A stretch of 64,000 bases of DNA from the NCBI GenBank assembly GCA_030844895.1, contig JAUTDX010000524.1, forward strand, positions 49,244-113,243. Direction: 5' to 3'. Both the position numbers and the translations under genes were made by a program. Below, piece after piece: positions 20,891 through 31,600 of the stretch. The DNA is from Ambrosia x helenae. Lineage: Eukaryota > Streptophyta > Magnoliopsida > Asterales > Asteraceae. Positions within the stretch are counted from its first letter, which is position 1. Each line of letters opens with the position of its first letter. Below the pieces are notes generated by a model. It did not search any database. It was not told the DNA's origin and saw only the letters and a program-made list of their open reading frames with translations.

Positions 20891-22078
20891 GTATTTTTCT
20901 TGATAATCTTTTGTATTTTATAAACATTTTTAGAAATTGTGTACATATGTAAAAAAAATCATTATGATCTTTAGTAGTATAGTGTGTTGTCAAATTGCTC
21001 TTTTTACAGTGTAACCGGTTGAATAGTTACATAAGCACCATTAACTATGATACCTGTGTAAATATATAAATTTGCTCTTTTTACGGTGTAACCGGTTTGA
21101 AAATGTAACAATGTAAATACATAAAATGTAACAATGTAACAACGTAACACGTAAATTGTTACAGACCAATCTGACTTATTGTTACCTATTAAAAGGTTAA
21201 AAAATTGAAAAAAAATGTAAAGCAAGGAAAACTAGAGGAGAGATGAGAGAGAGTCTAGAGAGAGAAGAGAGAGAGTCAGGAGAGAGAAGAGAGATGGACA
21301 AAATACCTATATTACCCTTATCATTTAAAAAATAAAAAAGAGATGTACTTTAGTGAAATAAAATAATCAGGATTAATCTCAACCATAGATGCTTGTTGAT
21401 CAATGGCCACCATTGAGTTTCATGGGTTTCTCCAACTCAAGGGAGTTTCTAAATTATCCTTATCCTATATATATATATATATATATAAGTACCCGTTTAA
21501 AAAACTATATGTAAAAAAATATAACATAACAAAAAATATATATCTTACCAACAATAGGATCCTCCGACACGTCAACCCGCGCTCGGGCTAACGCGAACAA
21601 CTCGTGGTCATCCCATGGTTGTACGTTTTTTAGCACTACCTTCCGTGTCTTTCTTTTTGTGATTCCGTCTTCCTCGCCCGGTTGTCTTGCCTCGCACGGG
21701 CTCTTCCTCTTGGATCGGATCCTGTGTCTCCGAAACCGACTGTGTTTCTTGCCAAGCATTTGAGGACCCGAACATTTGAGATGTCCCAAACACTTGTGTT
21801 GAACTAAACCCACCTCCCATGGGTAGCCCAAAACCCCCTCCCATGTTAATGTTATTCATGTTCGGGTCCCAATTGATGGGTGGTTTAACAGGTTCATAAA
21901 ACTTTGTGGGTTTGAACTTGAACCCGCAGCTATGGGTTGGGTGTTGTCGCCAGTAGTTTGGGAACCGAACCCAAAAACACCTCTACCGAATGGATTCATC
22001 TCTTCTCTTGTGTGTAGAAATTAGAAAGTGTGTGTGTGTTAGTTTGTTATGGATGAGAATGTATGTTTTAGTGAGTGT

Positions 22079-22172
22079 GTATGTATGTATGTATGTATGT
22101 ATGTATGTATGTATGTATGTATGTATGTATGTATGTATGTATGTATGTATGTATGTATGTATGTATGTATGT
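22079..22172 (+). repeat. (GTAT)n microsatellite
   Basis: More than twenty tandem GTAT units upstream of the Harbinger ORF2 start. Short ORFs over it are artefacts of the repeat. Confidence 0.95.
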
Positions 22173-22354
22173 CTATAAAAGCTTGACCCCCACGATTTTT
22201 TTTTTTAAGTTTAGTGACCGTTCAACGGTCAAAACCCGTTATAAATACAACGCCCACCGTCCAAAACGCCCTATATAGCGCCCGGAGGAGCGGTGTTCTT
22301 CGGCGCTATAGGGTATGAAAACGCCCTTTAACGTTGCCACTACACATGCCCTAA

Positions 22355-23428
22355 GTTCGAATTTGACTATATTATGTCTTACATGCGCTAAATTGCGGCC
22401 ATAGAAAACACCTATGTGACAACTCATGTTTTTTAACTTTCAAAGATTATGTAAATACATTTATTCAACTATGTAGAATTATGTTTCTTTATTTTTCTTC
22501 TTGCTAATTTTATCTTAGATGTATCGTATTCTAAGATTATACTGTATATAATAATATATAGTATAAAATTATGTTGCACAATATAATTGAACTTGAGGAA
22601 TATTACACGTTAAAAACTAGGAAAATATATCTGAACTTGTGTCAATAGATGACATTTGTTCACCATATATGTTCACAATTTTATTTTAAATAATGTGAAT
22701 GTACGTTAATAATATGGATGGGTTATGTTTAAAATGGTCCATTTTAAATCCTAAGAAGCACCCAGAAGGCAACACGTTGTCGTTGTGAGTAAATGCATCT
22801 TAAAAACTGAAAATTTGAGTGCAATGGCAGACATAAATTTTATTCCAAAGATGCGATCGGGTATAACCGAACTTTTAAAGGGCGCAGTCGTATTTTTGCC
22901 TACAAATTATTTTTTGAGGGAGCCTCTCGTTCCCTAAGAAGAGCGTACGTCCACCAACGTTTGAGCATGAAGACACATAATTACGACATAACGTTGTATG
23001 GGCTAACACACCGTAAAAAGAATCCTTATACGTACCATTATTGTATATGCAAGCTTAAATACAAGTAATCAAAGTAATAAAATATAAATATGATGGGATA
23101 TGATCTAACCATACACGAGTTGGATAACCATATCTATTCTAAGTCGAAAGCCTAATTAGCAAGCACTTAACCCATATTTAACTCCAGTCAGCTCGTAACT
23201 AGATGATTTAACTTATTCAAAACAAAAACAAAAAATTGATGAATATTTCAGTTACTATATTCCTTTTTGTTTCTACGTGAGAAAAAAAAAACTTTGACTA
23301 ATAGCTTACGTATCTTGTGCCTCTTAAAACCCGTAACAAACCAACAGCTGTCTTTTCTCTAACCTCGTTAAACATACTAATTTTCCATTTGAAGAAATTA
23401 ATCTAATCACAACTAGTCTCTTTCTCTT
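22355..23428 (+). other. Intergenic DNA upstream of the bHLH gene, with one dispersed repeat
   Basis: No ORF. About 22835-22935 (GATGCGATCGGGTATAACCG, then TTTTTGCCTACAAATTATTT) is the reverse complement, diverged, of about 52225-52335. The last 100 bases before 23429 should hold the 5' UTR. Confidence 0.5.
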
Positions 23429-26400
23429 ATGGCCGACGAAGTAAGCTACGATGATGCTTGGTGGGCAACTCACTCATGGTTTACACCAAATGAAAACGTT
23501 GGTGACCAACAAATGTTGGAACATGCAAATGAACAAAAGATTACGGTTGATGCAAACATGTGCAATGAAAACCAGATCTTGAAACAAGCAAATGATAATA
23601 ATCAGATTGTCTCGTCTCATGGTGATCAAAAGGAAACCGAAGATGGTGATGTTACTGAGAAAAGAGATGGTAAAGAGATAATTGATGGTGCTGATGTTGA
23701 AATTAAAAGGAAGGGGAAAGAAATATTAGTTGATGGTGATAATATTGTTCCGAAAAGAAGTCGAAAAGGGGTCGTCGGGTTTGTTTGGAAACGGAATGGG
23801 ATAGGGATCAGTGTTAGGAAAAGATGCAGTAGTAATTTATCAGCAGAGAGAAGAAGACGAAACACAGAAACGAAACTCTATGGGGAACTTCTAGCCTTGC
23901 TTCCTCATCTCACAGTTAAGGTACAAACCTACATTCAATACATTACTACTGTATTCTTTTTGGTTTTGATTTAGCAACAAAAATAAATCGAAACTTATGA
24001 TTTGCAGATCAACAATTTTATTTGTAAGAAGAGTGAAAATGACAAAAAGTTTGCATTCTCATGTGATTTTGTCTTAAATTTATCAAGAGTGATAACACTT
24101 TTGAAACATATCAAATAGTTCATTTGATCAACTTAATTCGTGCCAAATTATCAGAAAACAAACATTAATTTTAGTCTTGAAATAAATAAAAAAACATAAA
24201 ATTGTAGTGATATTTAATGAAACGGATCAACTCGCTTGTGGATATAATTTTTTTAGAAGATGATTTTTTATGGTTGATTATCATAAAAATGTAATTTTAA
24301 TTATGCGGACATGGGTTTTTCCAAACCCCTTTATTTTCGTCTCCGGTTATCTAAACATCGGAGGTTGCACATCCCTTCACGGTCCGTGTATGGTCTCTGC
24401 CAGTGATTGACAATTATTGGGATGCGTGGGAGATGTGAAAAAGAGATTGTGGGTGTTTGAGATGAGTTAGAGATGTGAAAATGTATGTATGGTGTTTGGG
24501 ATGGGTTGAAGATGTAAAAAGGGATACTATTTGAAATTTTATTATTTTAATAAAAAATGTTGATTTTTTTATAAATGTTGTTTTAAAAAATAAATATAAG
24601 TATAAAGTGTGGATTTTTAGCAAATATTATTGTATAATTTTTTTTATTTATATAAAATGAATTTTTTTTGGTAAATATTGTTTATAAAAATAACTAGAAT
24701 TATAAAATGTTTTGGTTATCATTGTGTAAACATAAACGTTTATGTAATCAAACCAAACAAACACAAGATACGAACAATAAAACCAAAAGATAAAGATAAT
24801 AATCAAACCAAATAAACCATAATATACAAACGTTTACATAATTAAAATGTTCGTACGATAATAATAACTAAAGCATATATATCAAAACAACTACTCCTCC
24901 TGCCTCTGAGACGCATCGACCTAACTGCTGGACGGCACATCCCAGCCGATACACGGTGGATCACGCCGCAGCAAACCCGTTGCATCTCGCCTTTCGAGCT
25001 GGCTCTCTATCAATCACCGCACATTAGTCTGCACCTGGTTGATCTGTCGCCTAGGCTCGTCCATCCGTTGCCCCTGCTCAGTCACTGCCTCAGAATCTGC
25101 GAAAGGTAGTGGTGGTGGTGGATCTGGGACGAATCTAGAGAAGGAGCAGGGGTAACACTTTTTTGGCGTAGTGTATTTTAAATTTTTTTTACGCGTTTTG
25201 TATTACATTACCCGTGAAAATTATGTAACGTTACCCCTGAAATTATAGTCTAGATCCACCATGTGGATGGTAGTGATGGTAGTGGTGGTGTAATGGTGGT
25301 AAGAGAGGGAAGGGAAGGAAGATAGTGGTGGTGGCTGCCATGGTGGTGGTGGTGGTTGCCATGGTGGTGCCAACTTTGAACTTTTTAACAAGCCAGCAAT
25401 CACATAAGCACCCACATCATCATACAATAACGGAGTTAGTCTTCGGTTAACAAAAGCTCGTTGGAAAATAGTATGTCAAAAGTTGGGACCGCTAGCACAT
25501 ATTTTGTTTGTTGAGACAGACAGCGGCCAACAACTGATAGTTAGGATTATTGAAATCCATTACTCCTAAATAAAAAAGTATCATATATATAAACACACAT
25601 GTTCCTTTTAATTGAAATAAATATTTACCATTTAAATACTAAACGTCTAAAATTTACTATTGTGTACTTAAGTTTTATGTATCTTTAAAGTATGATTCGG
25701 TGTTTTGTTTGGTATTTACTGTAATGATGGGATAGTCTTTTGGTTTTTCTGGTTGTATCGTTTTTTTTTTTCCTAGTTTCATGCTAGCCTTTATATGATA
25801 TTATCATTGTGGACAACATCTTTGTAGCATATTGTACATAGGTGCAACAAAGAGTAATATTTTAAATTTATAAATGATGTTCATGAGCAAGTAATAATGT
25901 TTAATTAGTGTAAAAAGAAACTTTTTTTTATTTAAATTAAACTATTTCCGCAAGTTCTTTTACTTAAATAGAAGTATAAGAGTGCTAGCTCCACAAATAG
26001 AAAGCATTGTAGATGAAAATGTGTTACTTTAAATGCTTTTTCATAAAATATTTGTGCACATAATTAAGCCTGATAGATTATGTTCTTTCGCTCAGGATCC
26101 CAAAACTAAAATACTTGAAGAGGCTAAAAACTGTATCGAATCATTGGAAGAAACCCTCCGTAATCTTGAAAAACAGAAGTTAGAGAGGCTTAATGTTGCA
26201 TCTCAAACTCTTGTCAGTAACACTGAATCACCCAACTTGTTAATCAACAAGGGTGCTTCGGGTAACTTAGACACCATCTCTGAGCCAAGTTCAATTAGCT
26301 TCAAGACATATGTATCATCACATGTCGCCTTAAATGTGTGTGGTGAGGCTGCTGTTATCAGTATCTGCTCCGAAAGAATTCCAGACCTTTTCACTACAGT

Positions 26401-27171
26401 TTGCTATATTCTTGAGAAGCATAATTTGGAGGTTGTTTACACTGAAATATCTTCTGATCATGCTAAGACCCTGTATATGATTCGTGTTCGTATTCGTGTA
26501 AGTAAATCTGTATATCTTATTCTTAGCACAATTTGAACGTCGTCAATGATAACGACTAATATTACCTAGCTAGCGTGTTAGGGTAAAAATATCTCTTAAA
26601 AAGTCTTACTTATTTTTTTTTTACGAACGTTACATTTTAAAAATTCTTGTCTCACTACTAGAAAAGGGGAGATTTTCCGACAAAAGTATCTAACGGAAAT
26701 AGAAGCGTTAGAAATGCCAATGCTGTCAAAATACCTATGCGGGAGAAAACCCTAATATAGCGTTACAATTCCGACCATTTTCTAACAAAAAGTTGTTACT
26801 TTCGTATATATAATATTCCTTGGAAAAAATTGTTTAGGAAAATATTATTGGAAATTCGTACGAAAATTTTAGCCATTAAATGTTTCCCACGATAGTTTCT
26901 CCGAAAAAAAAAATCATTTTTCTTGGAAATTTGTGGCTAATGGTCGTTTCCTGCGCATGCGCAAGAAACAACCCAATTTCCTAGCAATGTGTTACTTTAT
27001 GCATTGCATAGTTTATATAATTTTAACTCAAAGAATTTTTTGTGCTTCTTTGTATGTTGATAAATTTAGGGCAATGTTCCTCCTGATCACTTGGTGGAAG
27101 GATTTCCATATGAAGAGATGTATAGCAAAGCAGTGGCCCAGATTGAGCAGTTGGTTACATTCCAGAATTAA
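23429..27171 (+). CDS. bHLH transcription factor, bHLH95/ZHOUPI-like, 331 aa
   Basis: Three coding exons, all phase 0: 23429-23920, 26096-26497, 27070-27171, with donors AAG|GTACAA and CGT|GTAAGT and acceptors CTCAG and TTTAG. Start MADEVSYDDAWWATHS. Residues 1-130 are acidic with a Lys/Arg patch. The basic region and helix 1 are at about 131-164 (NLSAERRRRNTETKLYGELL), helix 2 at 165-195 (KILEEAKNCIESLEETLRNL, then EKQKLE). An ACT-like beta-alpha fold follows at about 235-300 (VALNVCGEAAVISICSERIP) and the tail VEGFPYEEMYSKAV matches the subfamily. bHLH proteins dimerise and bind E-box DNA in the nucleus; the ZHOUPI relative regulates endosperm breakdown. Asn136 replaces the usual His of the basic region. 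Glu140 and Arg144 are kept. The exact orthologue is not certain. Confidence 0.88.
24890..25110 (-). pseudogene. Transposon-derived coding fragment in intron 1 of the bHLH gene
   Basis: The minus strand reads SEAVTEQGQRMDEPRRQINQ, then LIESQLERRDATGLLRRD, with two stops. Codon-like GC content stands out from the AT-rich intron. The style recalls C-termini of plant transposon proteins, but I cannot assign a family. Confidence 0.3.
25111..26095 (+). other. Right part of bHLH intron 1
   Basis: It holds a short imperfect inverted repeat (AGGGGTAAC near 25148 facing GTTACCCCT near 25225), GGT-rich sequence to about 25380, and a copy of the dispersed repeat at 25440-25575. No coding. Confidence 0.4.
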
Positions 27172-27477
27172 CTAGATGAGGAAGGTGTGATCAATGGTGG
27201 TCTTGGACAGAAATAACATATTTTAGAGGACTCATTTGTCTTATTTGAATGGTATCTTATTTAGTAGCTTATAACTTGTTATGTTTTGAATGTTTTCCTA
27301 TTTCAGAATATATCTTTGTGTCTTGCCTTCCTTTTCTTGTCAAAACCGGCCACGTACCTTGTGCTTTCTTATCAAAAAAACAACATCTAGATTGTTTTGC
27401 TTTCTTTTTATGTTGTTAGATTCATTATCCTCAACACAAGTGTTTTTGGAAGTATTGATGCTTTGGTAATTAACATG

Positions 27478-28220
27478 TCTTCACGTCAGAAAGCGGTGTT
27501 TGAATGCCTCAAAGAGGCCCATGCTCAAGATTTCCTCACTACACTCCCAATTGACGGACTCGGGCAACATATGTCGGCTATCGAATATCGTGTGATCCTC
27601 CAATACCGACTGATGATTCCCATGTTCCCCGTCGACGAACCGTGTCCGACCTGTAAAAAAACACGCTTGGACAAGTTTGGAGAACACGCCCTATATTGTA
27701 AGGAGTTGCCAGGCTTTAAATACAGACATGACCTGGTTAGAGATGTTCTATGGGATGTGTTACGAAGGGCAGGGATTTCTGCCAAAAAAGAGGCTCCCCG
27801 TGAATTTCTTAACGGACCCACTTGACGGCGGTCCACTTGAGGCCAGCGGACGTTCTTGTGTTCGGATGGGCGCAAGGCAAGCATACATGCATTGACCTTA
27901 CTGGGGTATCCCCATTGGTGGGACTCCGGGATTCGGGGTTTGTGGCTGGGCAGACAGTTTTGAAAGCCAAGAGCAAAAAAGTGGATAAACATGAAGCGGC
28001 TTGTCTAGAGAACCAGCATGTGTTTGTGTCCTTCGCTTTTGATACATTTGGAGCGCTGGCCCCGCAAGCAATCAAGCTCCTCGAACGCGTGGAGAAAGTT
28101 GTGCAAAGTAATTCTCCAGCTGCTAAGGGCCAATGTTTTATTTTCAATAGAGTAGGTTTTGCAATACAAAAAGGGGTAGCGGCGCAACTTGTGGCCCGTT
28201 TACCTACATATCACTTGTAA
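27478..28220 (+). pseudogene. LINE reverse-transcriptase protein, C-terminal remnant
   Basis: Three frames must be joined: PIDGLGQHMSAIEYRVILQY, a zinc-type CPTCKKTRLDKFGEHALYCK and FKYRHDLVRDVLWDVLRRAG in frame 1; VNFLTDPLDGG in frame 2; then LRPADVLVFGWAQGKHTCID, LTGVSPLVGLRDSGF and AIQKGVAAQLVARLP in frame 3, ending TAA at 28218-28220. This order is typical of the C-terminus of plant non-LTR (RTE-like) retroelement proteins. Two frameshifts lie near 27800 and 27820. The polymerase domain is absent, as expected for a 5'-truncated insertion. It sits about 300 bp after the bHLH stop, probably just past that gene's 3' UTR. Confidence 0.7.
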
Positions 28221-28913
28221 TTGGCTGTCTTTGGTTTATAAATCAAATATGTAATTAAGAAAAAATCATTAAGATCTTTCAAATTTTGTCTTCCTTTCTC
28301 AACATCTATACATATAATAAACCAAAGCCATTTTAATGACATGGCACTCAAAGAGGCATTCCCCCTCCTTGAGTGTGCCATGTGTTATCCCATGTGGCAT
28401 TGAGATATCTTAGGAAAAAATAATTTAAAAACAACATTGAGATATTTTAGGAAAAAAATAATTTAAAAATAAAATTGGATTTTTTCTCTCTTATATTTCC
28501 TTACATGATTTTTAAACGTTAATATCTTTTATACACGAGATTTTTAAAGAAAGCAAATTACACCAAATTAACGAACGTTTTATTATCTTTCCAATGAGTA
28601 CCATAGTGCTATATAAAAAAACGGAGAAAAAACGACTATTTTTTGTGTGGTTTCGTTCATACAGGAAAAAAACACAAAGTGTTCAGGTAAATCATTAATC
28701 ATGTATAGGAAAGTCACTAATTATGTTCAAATCAGTAAATATGAATTCTATTTTCAACATGCGTTACCATTGGAGTTATACATTGTTTTAAATTAGATAT
28801 TAATATTAGAGTTATACATTGTTTAAGGTTAGGCGTTAACATTGGAGATACAGTTTTTATTGTTTTAGGTTAGGTGCTACCCGAAGTTTTCCTGCATGTA
28901 ACTGTAAAGCGCA
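28221..28913. other. AT-rich dispersed repeat, possibly Helitron- or Mutator-derived
   Basis: TACATATAATAAACCAAAG near 28308 starts a stretch with TGGCACTC facing GAGTGTGCCA. AATTAACGAACG plus CCAATGAGTACCATAG near 28600 resembles the inner part of the terminal repeats of the 49746-51103 element. No ORF. Confidence 0.35.
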
Positions 28914-29930
28914 TCATTCTATTTCATATGTAAAATTAATAGTCATATTAGATTTCTCAACCCGGGACGTTCCCAAGATATAATCTAGTTGATTCATAAA
29001 ATAAATGACTCGGCCATAAAACAACACTGTAAAGATAAGTACGATTGCCTTTTGTGAATTTATCCATCTTTGTTTGTCAAGATTTGGACCAAAATATCTA
29101 TGCATATAAAAAAGTTCTGGATTATAACAGTTTCGTGGACTCGGTGCATCAATAACAGTTTCGTGGACTTGGTGCATCAAAAGTGATTCTGTGATCTCCG
29201 TGATAATTTTAAGTCTAGTTCTTTCATCCAAATCTTGATGCTTGATTCTTGTCACTAGATTAATATGTTGTTATTTCTGAATTAAGAATGAGTATCGATA
29301 CCAAGGTCTTAGACAAGTTATGACCCTCTCTTCTATGGAACAATCTAGTTTATGAGTGATATGGATATTTCAAATGATTTAACTACACATGGGAGCAAAT
29401 CTTGTCTAACTGGTTGGATTTCAGTATGTCACATTACTCCTTATCTCTATTGTGATGTCCAAGTTGAAGTTGAGATCACCATTTCGCAAATTACATTTTT
29501 GCAAAACAAATTTGGGATCCCATCCTACGACATGTGGGTGTTAGCTTTACACCTTTTGTTAGTGCATCGAAGGTTTGAGACTATGGTTTTACACTTGAGT
29601 GAGTAGGTACGTAATCTTTTTTATGTTCAATGTTTTTTTTTTGGTCGTAGAGGGCTAGAAATATATCTAAGTAGGGCGGAATTTCCTGATTTACGAGGTT
29701 GATGTTGCATCACCTTTTTTCACAGATTACATAATTTGCAATGATAATTTGGGATTTGATCCTATGATGGTGAGTGTTGGCCTACACCTTTTACTAGTGT
29801 GTGGAGGGTTTGAGGCTAGAGTTTTACACTTGAGTGAGTACAACATAGATTGTTTTATATTCTGTAATTAACTTGGTCGATATAAAAGGCTAGGGATATA
29901 TCTAAGTGGGACGGTAATTCCTGACTTGAC
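28914..29930. repeat. Dispersed gene-fragment family, two tandem partial copies
   Basis: About 29460-29600 and 29700-29830 share the order TTTCGCAAATTAC / TTGGGATT.GATCC / ACACCTTTT.TTAGTG. Both resemble 51890-51975, and 29070-29250 resembles 51570-51700. The plus-strand translation VQVEVEITISQITFLQNKFG recurs in altered form in each copy, so it may descend from a protein exon. I do not recognise the family. On the other strand a 28-bp unit (GGTGCATCAATAACAGTTTC inside) is duplicated near 29127-29186. Confidence 0.45.
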
Positions 29931-30082
29931 ATGATAATAATCATGTATATATTGAGTTGGATGATATAATAATGTTTATTAAACATATTGACCTAATGGC
30001 ATTAAGTTTAATAAACAGGTTAACCCGTATACAATCTATTTAATAAATGATTTGACCTGTCTATCGATTTAAAGTAAGTGTT

Positions 30083-31042
30083 TGTTTTGGTCAAAAATTA
30101 CTAAGTAGAAGTAATTTTGTTTTCTAAATTAGAAAATGTGAGGTAGAGTGCTATAAGTGTCAAATAGATTTACAATTTAGTTTTATTCTGAAAATGGTGT
30201 ATCAAGATGTTAAAGAAACGAATATATGACAACTATGCTCGGGATGGCAAAGGTGGAATTCGGGATGGGCAGTTATATCCTGAGGATGTAACTGTAGGCA
30301 GATTGATGAAATAGGCTAAGATCAATGAATGTAAATGTAATGCAACAAGAAAACAACACTCGATGTACGAGAAAAGCCCTTGATCAGTTGTAGATCGCCG
30401 GCATAAAACCTCGGGAGGAGTCTAGGCCCCTGCCTTCTTTTTTAATATTAAAATGGTAAAAATATTACAACTTTGGATGAATGATTGGACGAGTGTACTA
30501 AGATTACAATGATGTGTGTGAGAATTCTCTGAGTAGCAGAGTGTGTGTAGTTCAAGTGATTACTATGTGTCCTATACTCGTCAATCATCCCCATTTATAT
30601 AGTACATGAGAATAAATAAAGAATCCCATGTAATCCGCTGCTTAGTTAAGTTCCTTGAAGACTTCAAGTGACCGTTGTGGCAGTTTCACCTCAGTTATAC
30701 GTTGCACCAGTTGTTTCCTGGTTCTTCGCCGATATTTAATGCATATCGGTTACAACTTTGACTCCATCCTCGATCTTGGACTTTGGTTTGCAAGAGTTAT
30801 TCTTCTATCTTTGACTTCTCTGACTGAGTATCATAATATAGACGTTGGAGAGTAGTTCCGTGTCTATATTATAAATTGTACCTGCAATCATGTCATATAA
30901 AGATGATTTGTTAATCCATCCTCAGGATGTGCACATGCTGAAATATAGTTACATCCTAAAGTCAGTTAAGCCCTTCAGTATCCTAAGGATGCTACACTAG
31001 GGATATGAGGTAAAATCAACCTGAGGATTTTCACCACCAACA
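30083..31042 (-). mobile_element. Probable solo LTR, minus orientation, TSD GTGTT
   Basis: On the minus strand it would begin TGTTGGTGGTGAAAATCC at 31042. A TATA-like CTATATAAATGGGG lies near 30600. The plus-strand left end TGTTTTGG at 30083 is flanked by GTGTT (30078-30082), matching 31043-31047. Several copies of a palindromic ATCCTNAGGAT motif lie in the part that would be U3. The left boundary rests on the target duplication alone. Confidence 0.5.
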
Positions 31043-31600
31043 GTGTTATTATAGAAGTTTTACTTAGATTTTAGAGGGTTATTTAAATAATGTTGATACA
31101 TAAAGGTTTGTAATTTAATTTATTACTCTCAACTACCAATTTTTTCAATTCTTTTTAGTATGTGAAGAAACAATGGACTAACCTTCGATTAGGGAGGATA
31201 AACCACGTCACCACAAGTTTAATCTTTTGCTAGAACGAATGGCACGTCGAATGGTGAAAGTGATGAACCTGAAATACACACAATAATCCGATGTGGGGCG
31301 ACCGCCTCGAATCTCGAGAGATTATACTTAGCAGACACAAAAACGTTTTCGGCCTTATGTGTGTTCTTCAGGGTTTTCTGAAATGGCATATCCAAGGAGG
31401 TGAAGTCCTCCTTAAATAGGTTCCACACGGGCCTCAACATTCACCTAAACCTACCCAGTGGGTCGAGGCCCAGTTAAGGGCTTGCCTCCACATCGGCCCA
31501 TGATTAGCACCAGGTATTGTATTGCATAATATTATATAAATCATAGAGAGGGAGTGTACCATTCGTTTCACGTGGCCTTAAGCCATTGGAAGTCGTATAG
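31043..31600. other. Flank of the gypsy insertion, older LTR-like sequence
   Basis: A minus-strand open stretch (31440-31219) has no recognisable domain. CACGGGCCTCAACA near 31425 read on the minus strand would be an LTR-type start TGTTGAGG. It ends at the TATAG target site. Confidence 0.35.

Larger units (their letters stand above)
18729..21466. mobile_element. Foldback element, arms about 576 bp, in a TA microsatellite
   Basis: 18729-19304 and 20891-21466 are reverse complements; the only difference I noticed is one base (CAAACCGG versus CAACCGG). TA runs flank the outside (18697-18728 and 21467-21487). The arms contain a CT-rich block, GTTACATTGTTACATT repeats and a duplicated block CCGGTTACAC(C/T)GTAAAAAG about 85 bp apart. 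The 1.6-kb centre holds one complete nested MITE and the start of a relative. No ORF of note. Confidence 0.85.
17918..21999 (-). pseudogene. Harbinger ORF2, Myb/SANT-like protein, two exons, frameshifted
   Basis: On the minus strand, exon 1 (21999-21549) runs from MNPFGRGVFGFG through a Gly/Gln-rich part to WDDHELFALARARVDVSEDP. Exon 2 (18679-17918) starts NYQSKGDFWRRVRAIFFEL, continues SISGKWTNINFKCTNFQGVY and FPYMRVWRLLKYCSKWH, and ends in a charged coiled tail with stop TGA at 17918. Donor TTG|GTAAG at 21548 and acceptor TTTAG|CGAAC at 18680 define a 2.87-kb intron. This order is that of the accessory DNA-binding protein of PIF/Harbinger transposons, which works with the transposase. I count two frame changes in exon 1 and two in exon 2, so it is probably dead unless these are assembly errors. 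The foldback element sits in its intron. Confidence 0.75.
16255..22351. mobile_element. PIF/Harbinger element, 6.1 kb, TSD TAA, carrying only ORF2
   Basis: The left end GTTTATGTGTAGTGG and the reverse complement of the right end GGGCATGTGTAGTGG match at 12 of 15 bases. TAA flanks both ends (16252-16254 and 22352-22354), the normal Harbinger target. It contains a Myb/SANT-like ORF2 on the minus strand and no transposase. Two other transposons are nested inside: a Mutator-like element at 16490-17841 and a foldback at 18729-21466. Without these it would be about 2 kb. Confidence 0.8.

Noticed and set aside
22075..22278. Cys/Tyr/Val/Met-repeat protein at 22 kb
   Set aside because: It is a translation of the (GTAT)n microsatellite.
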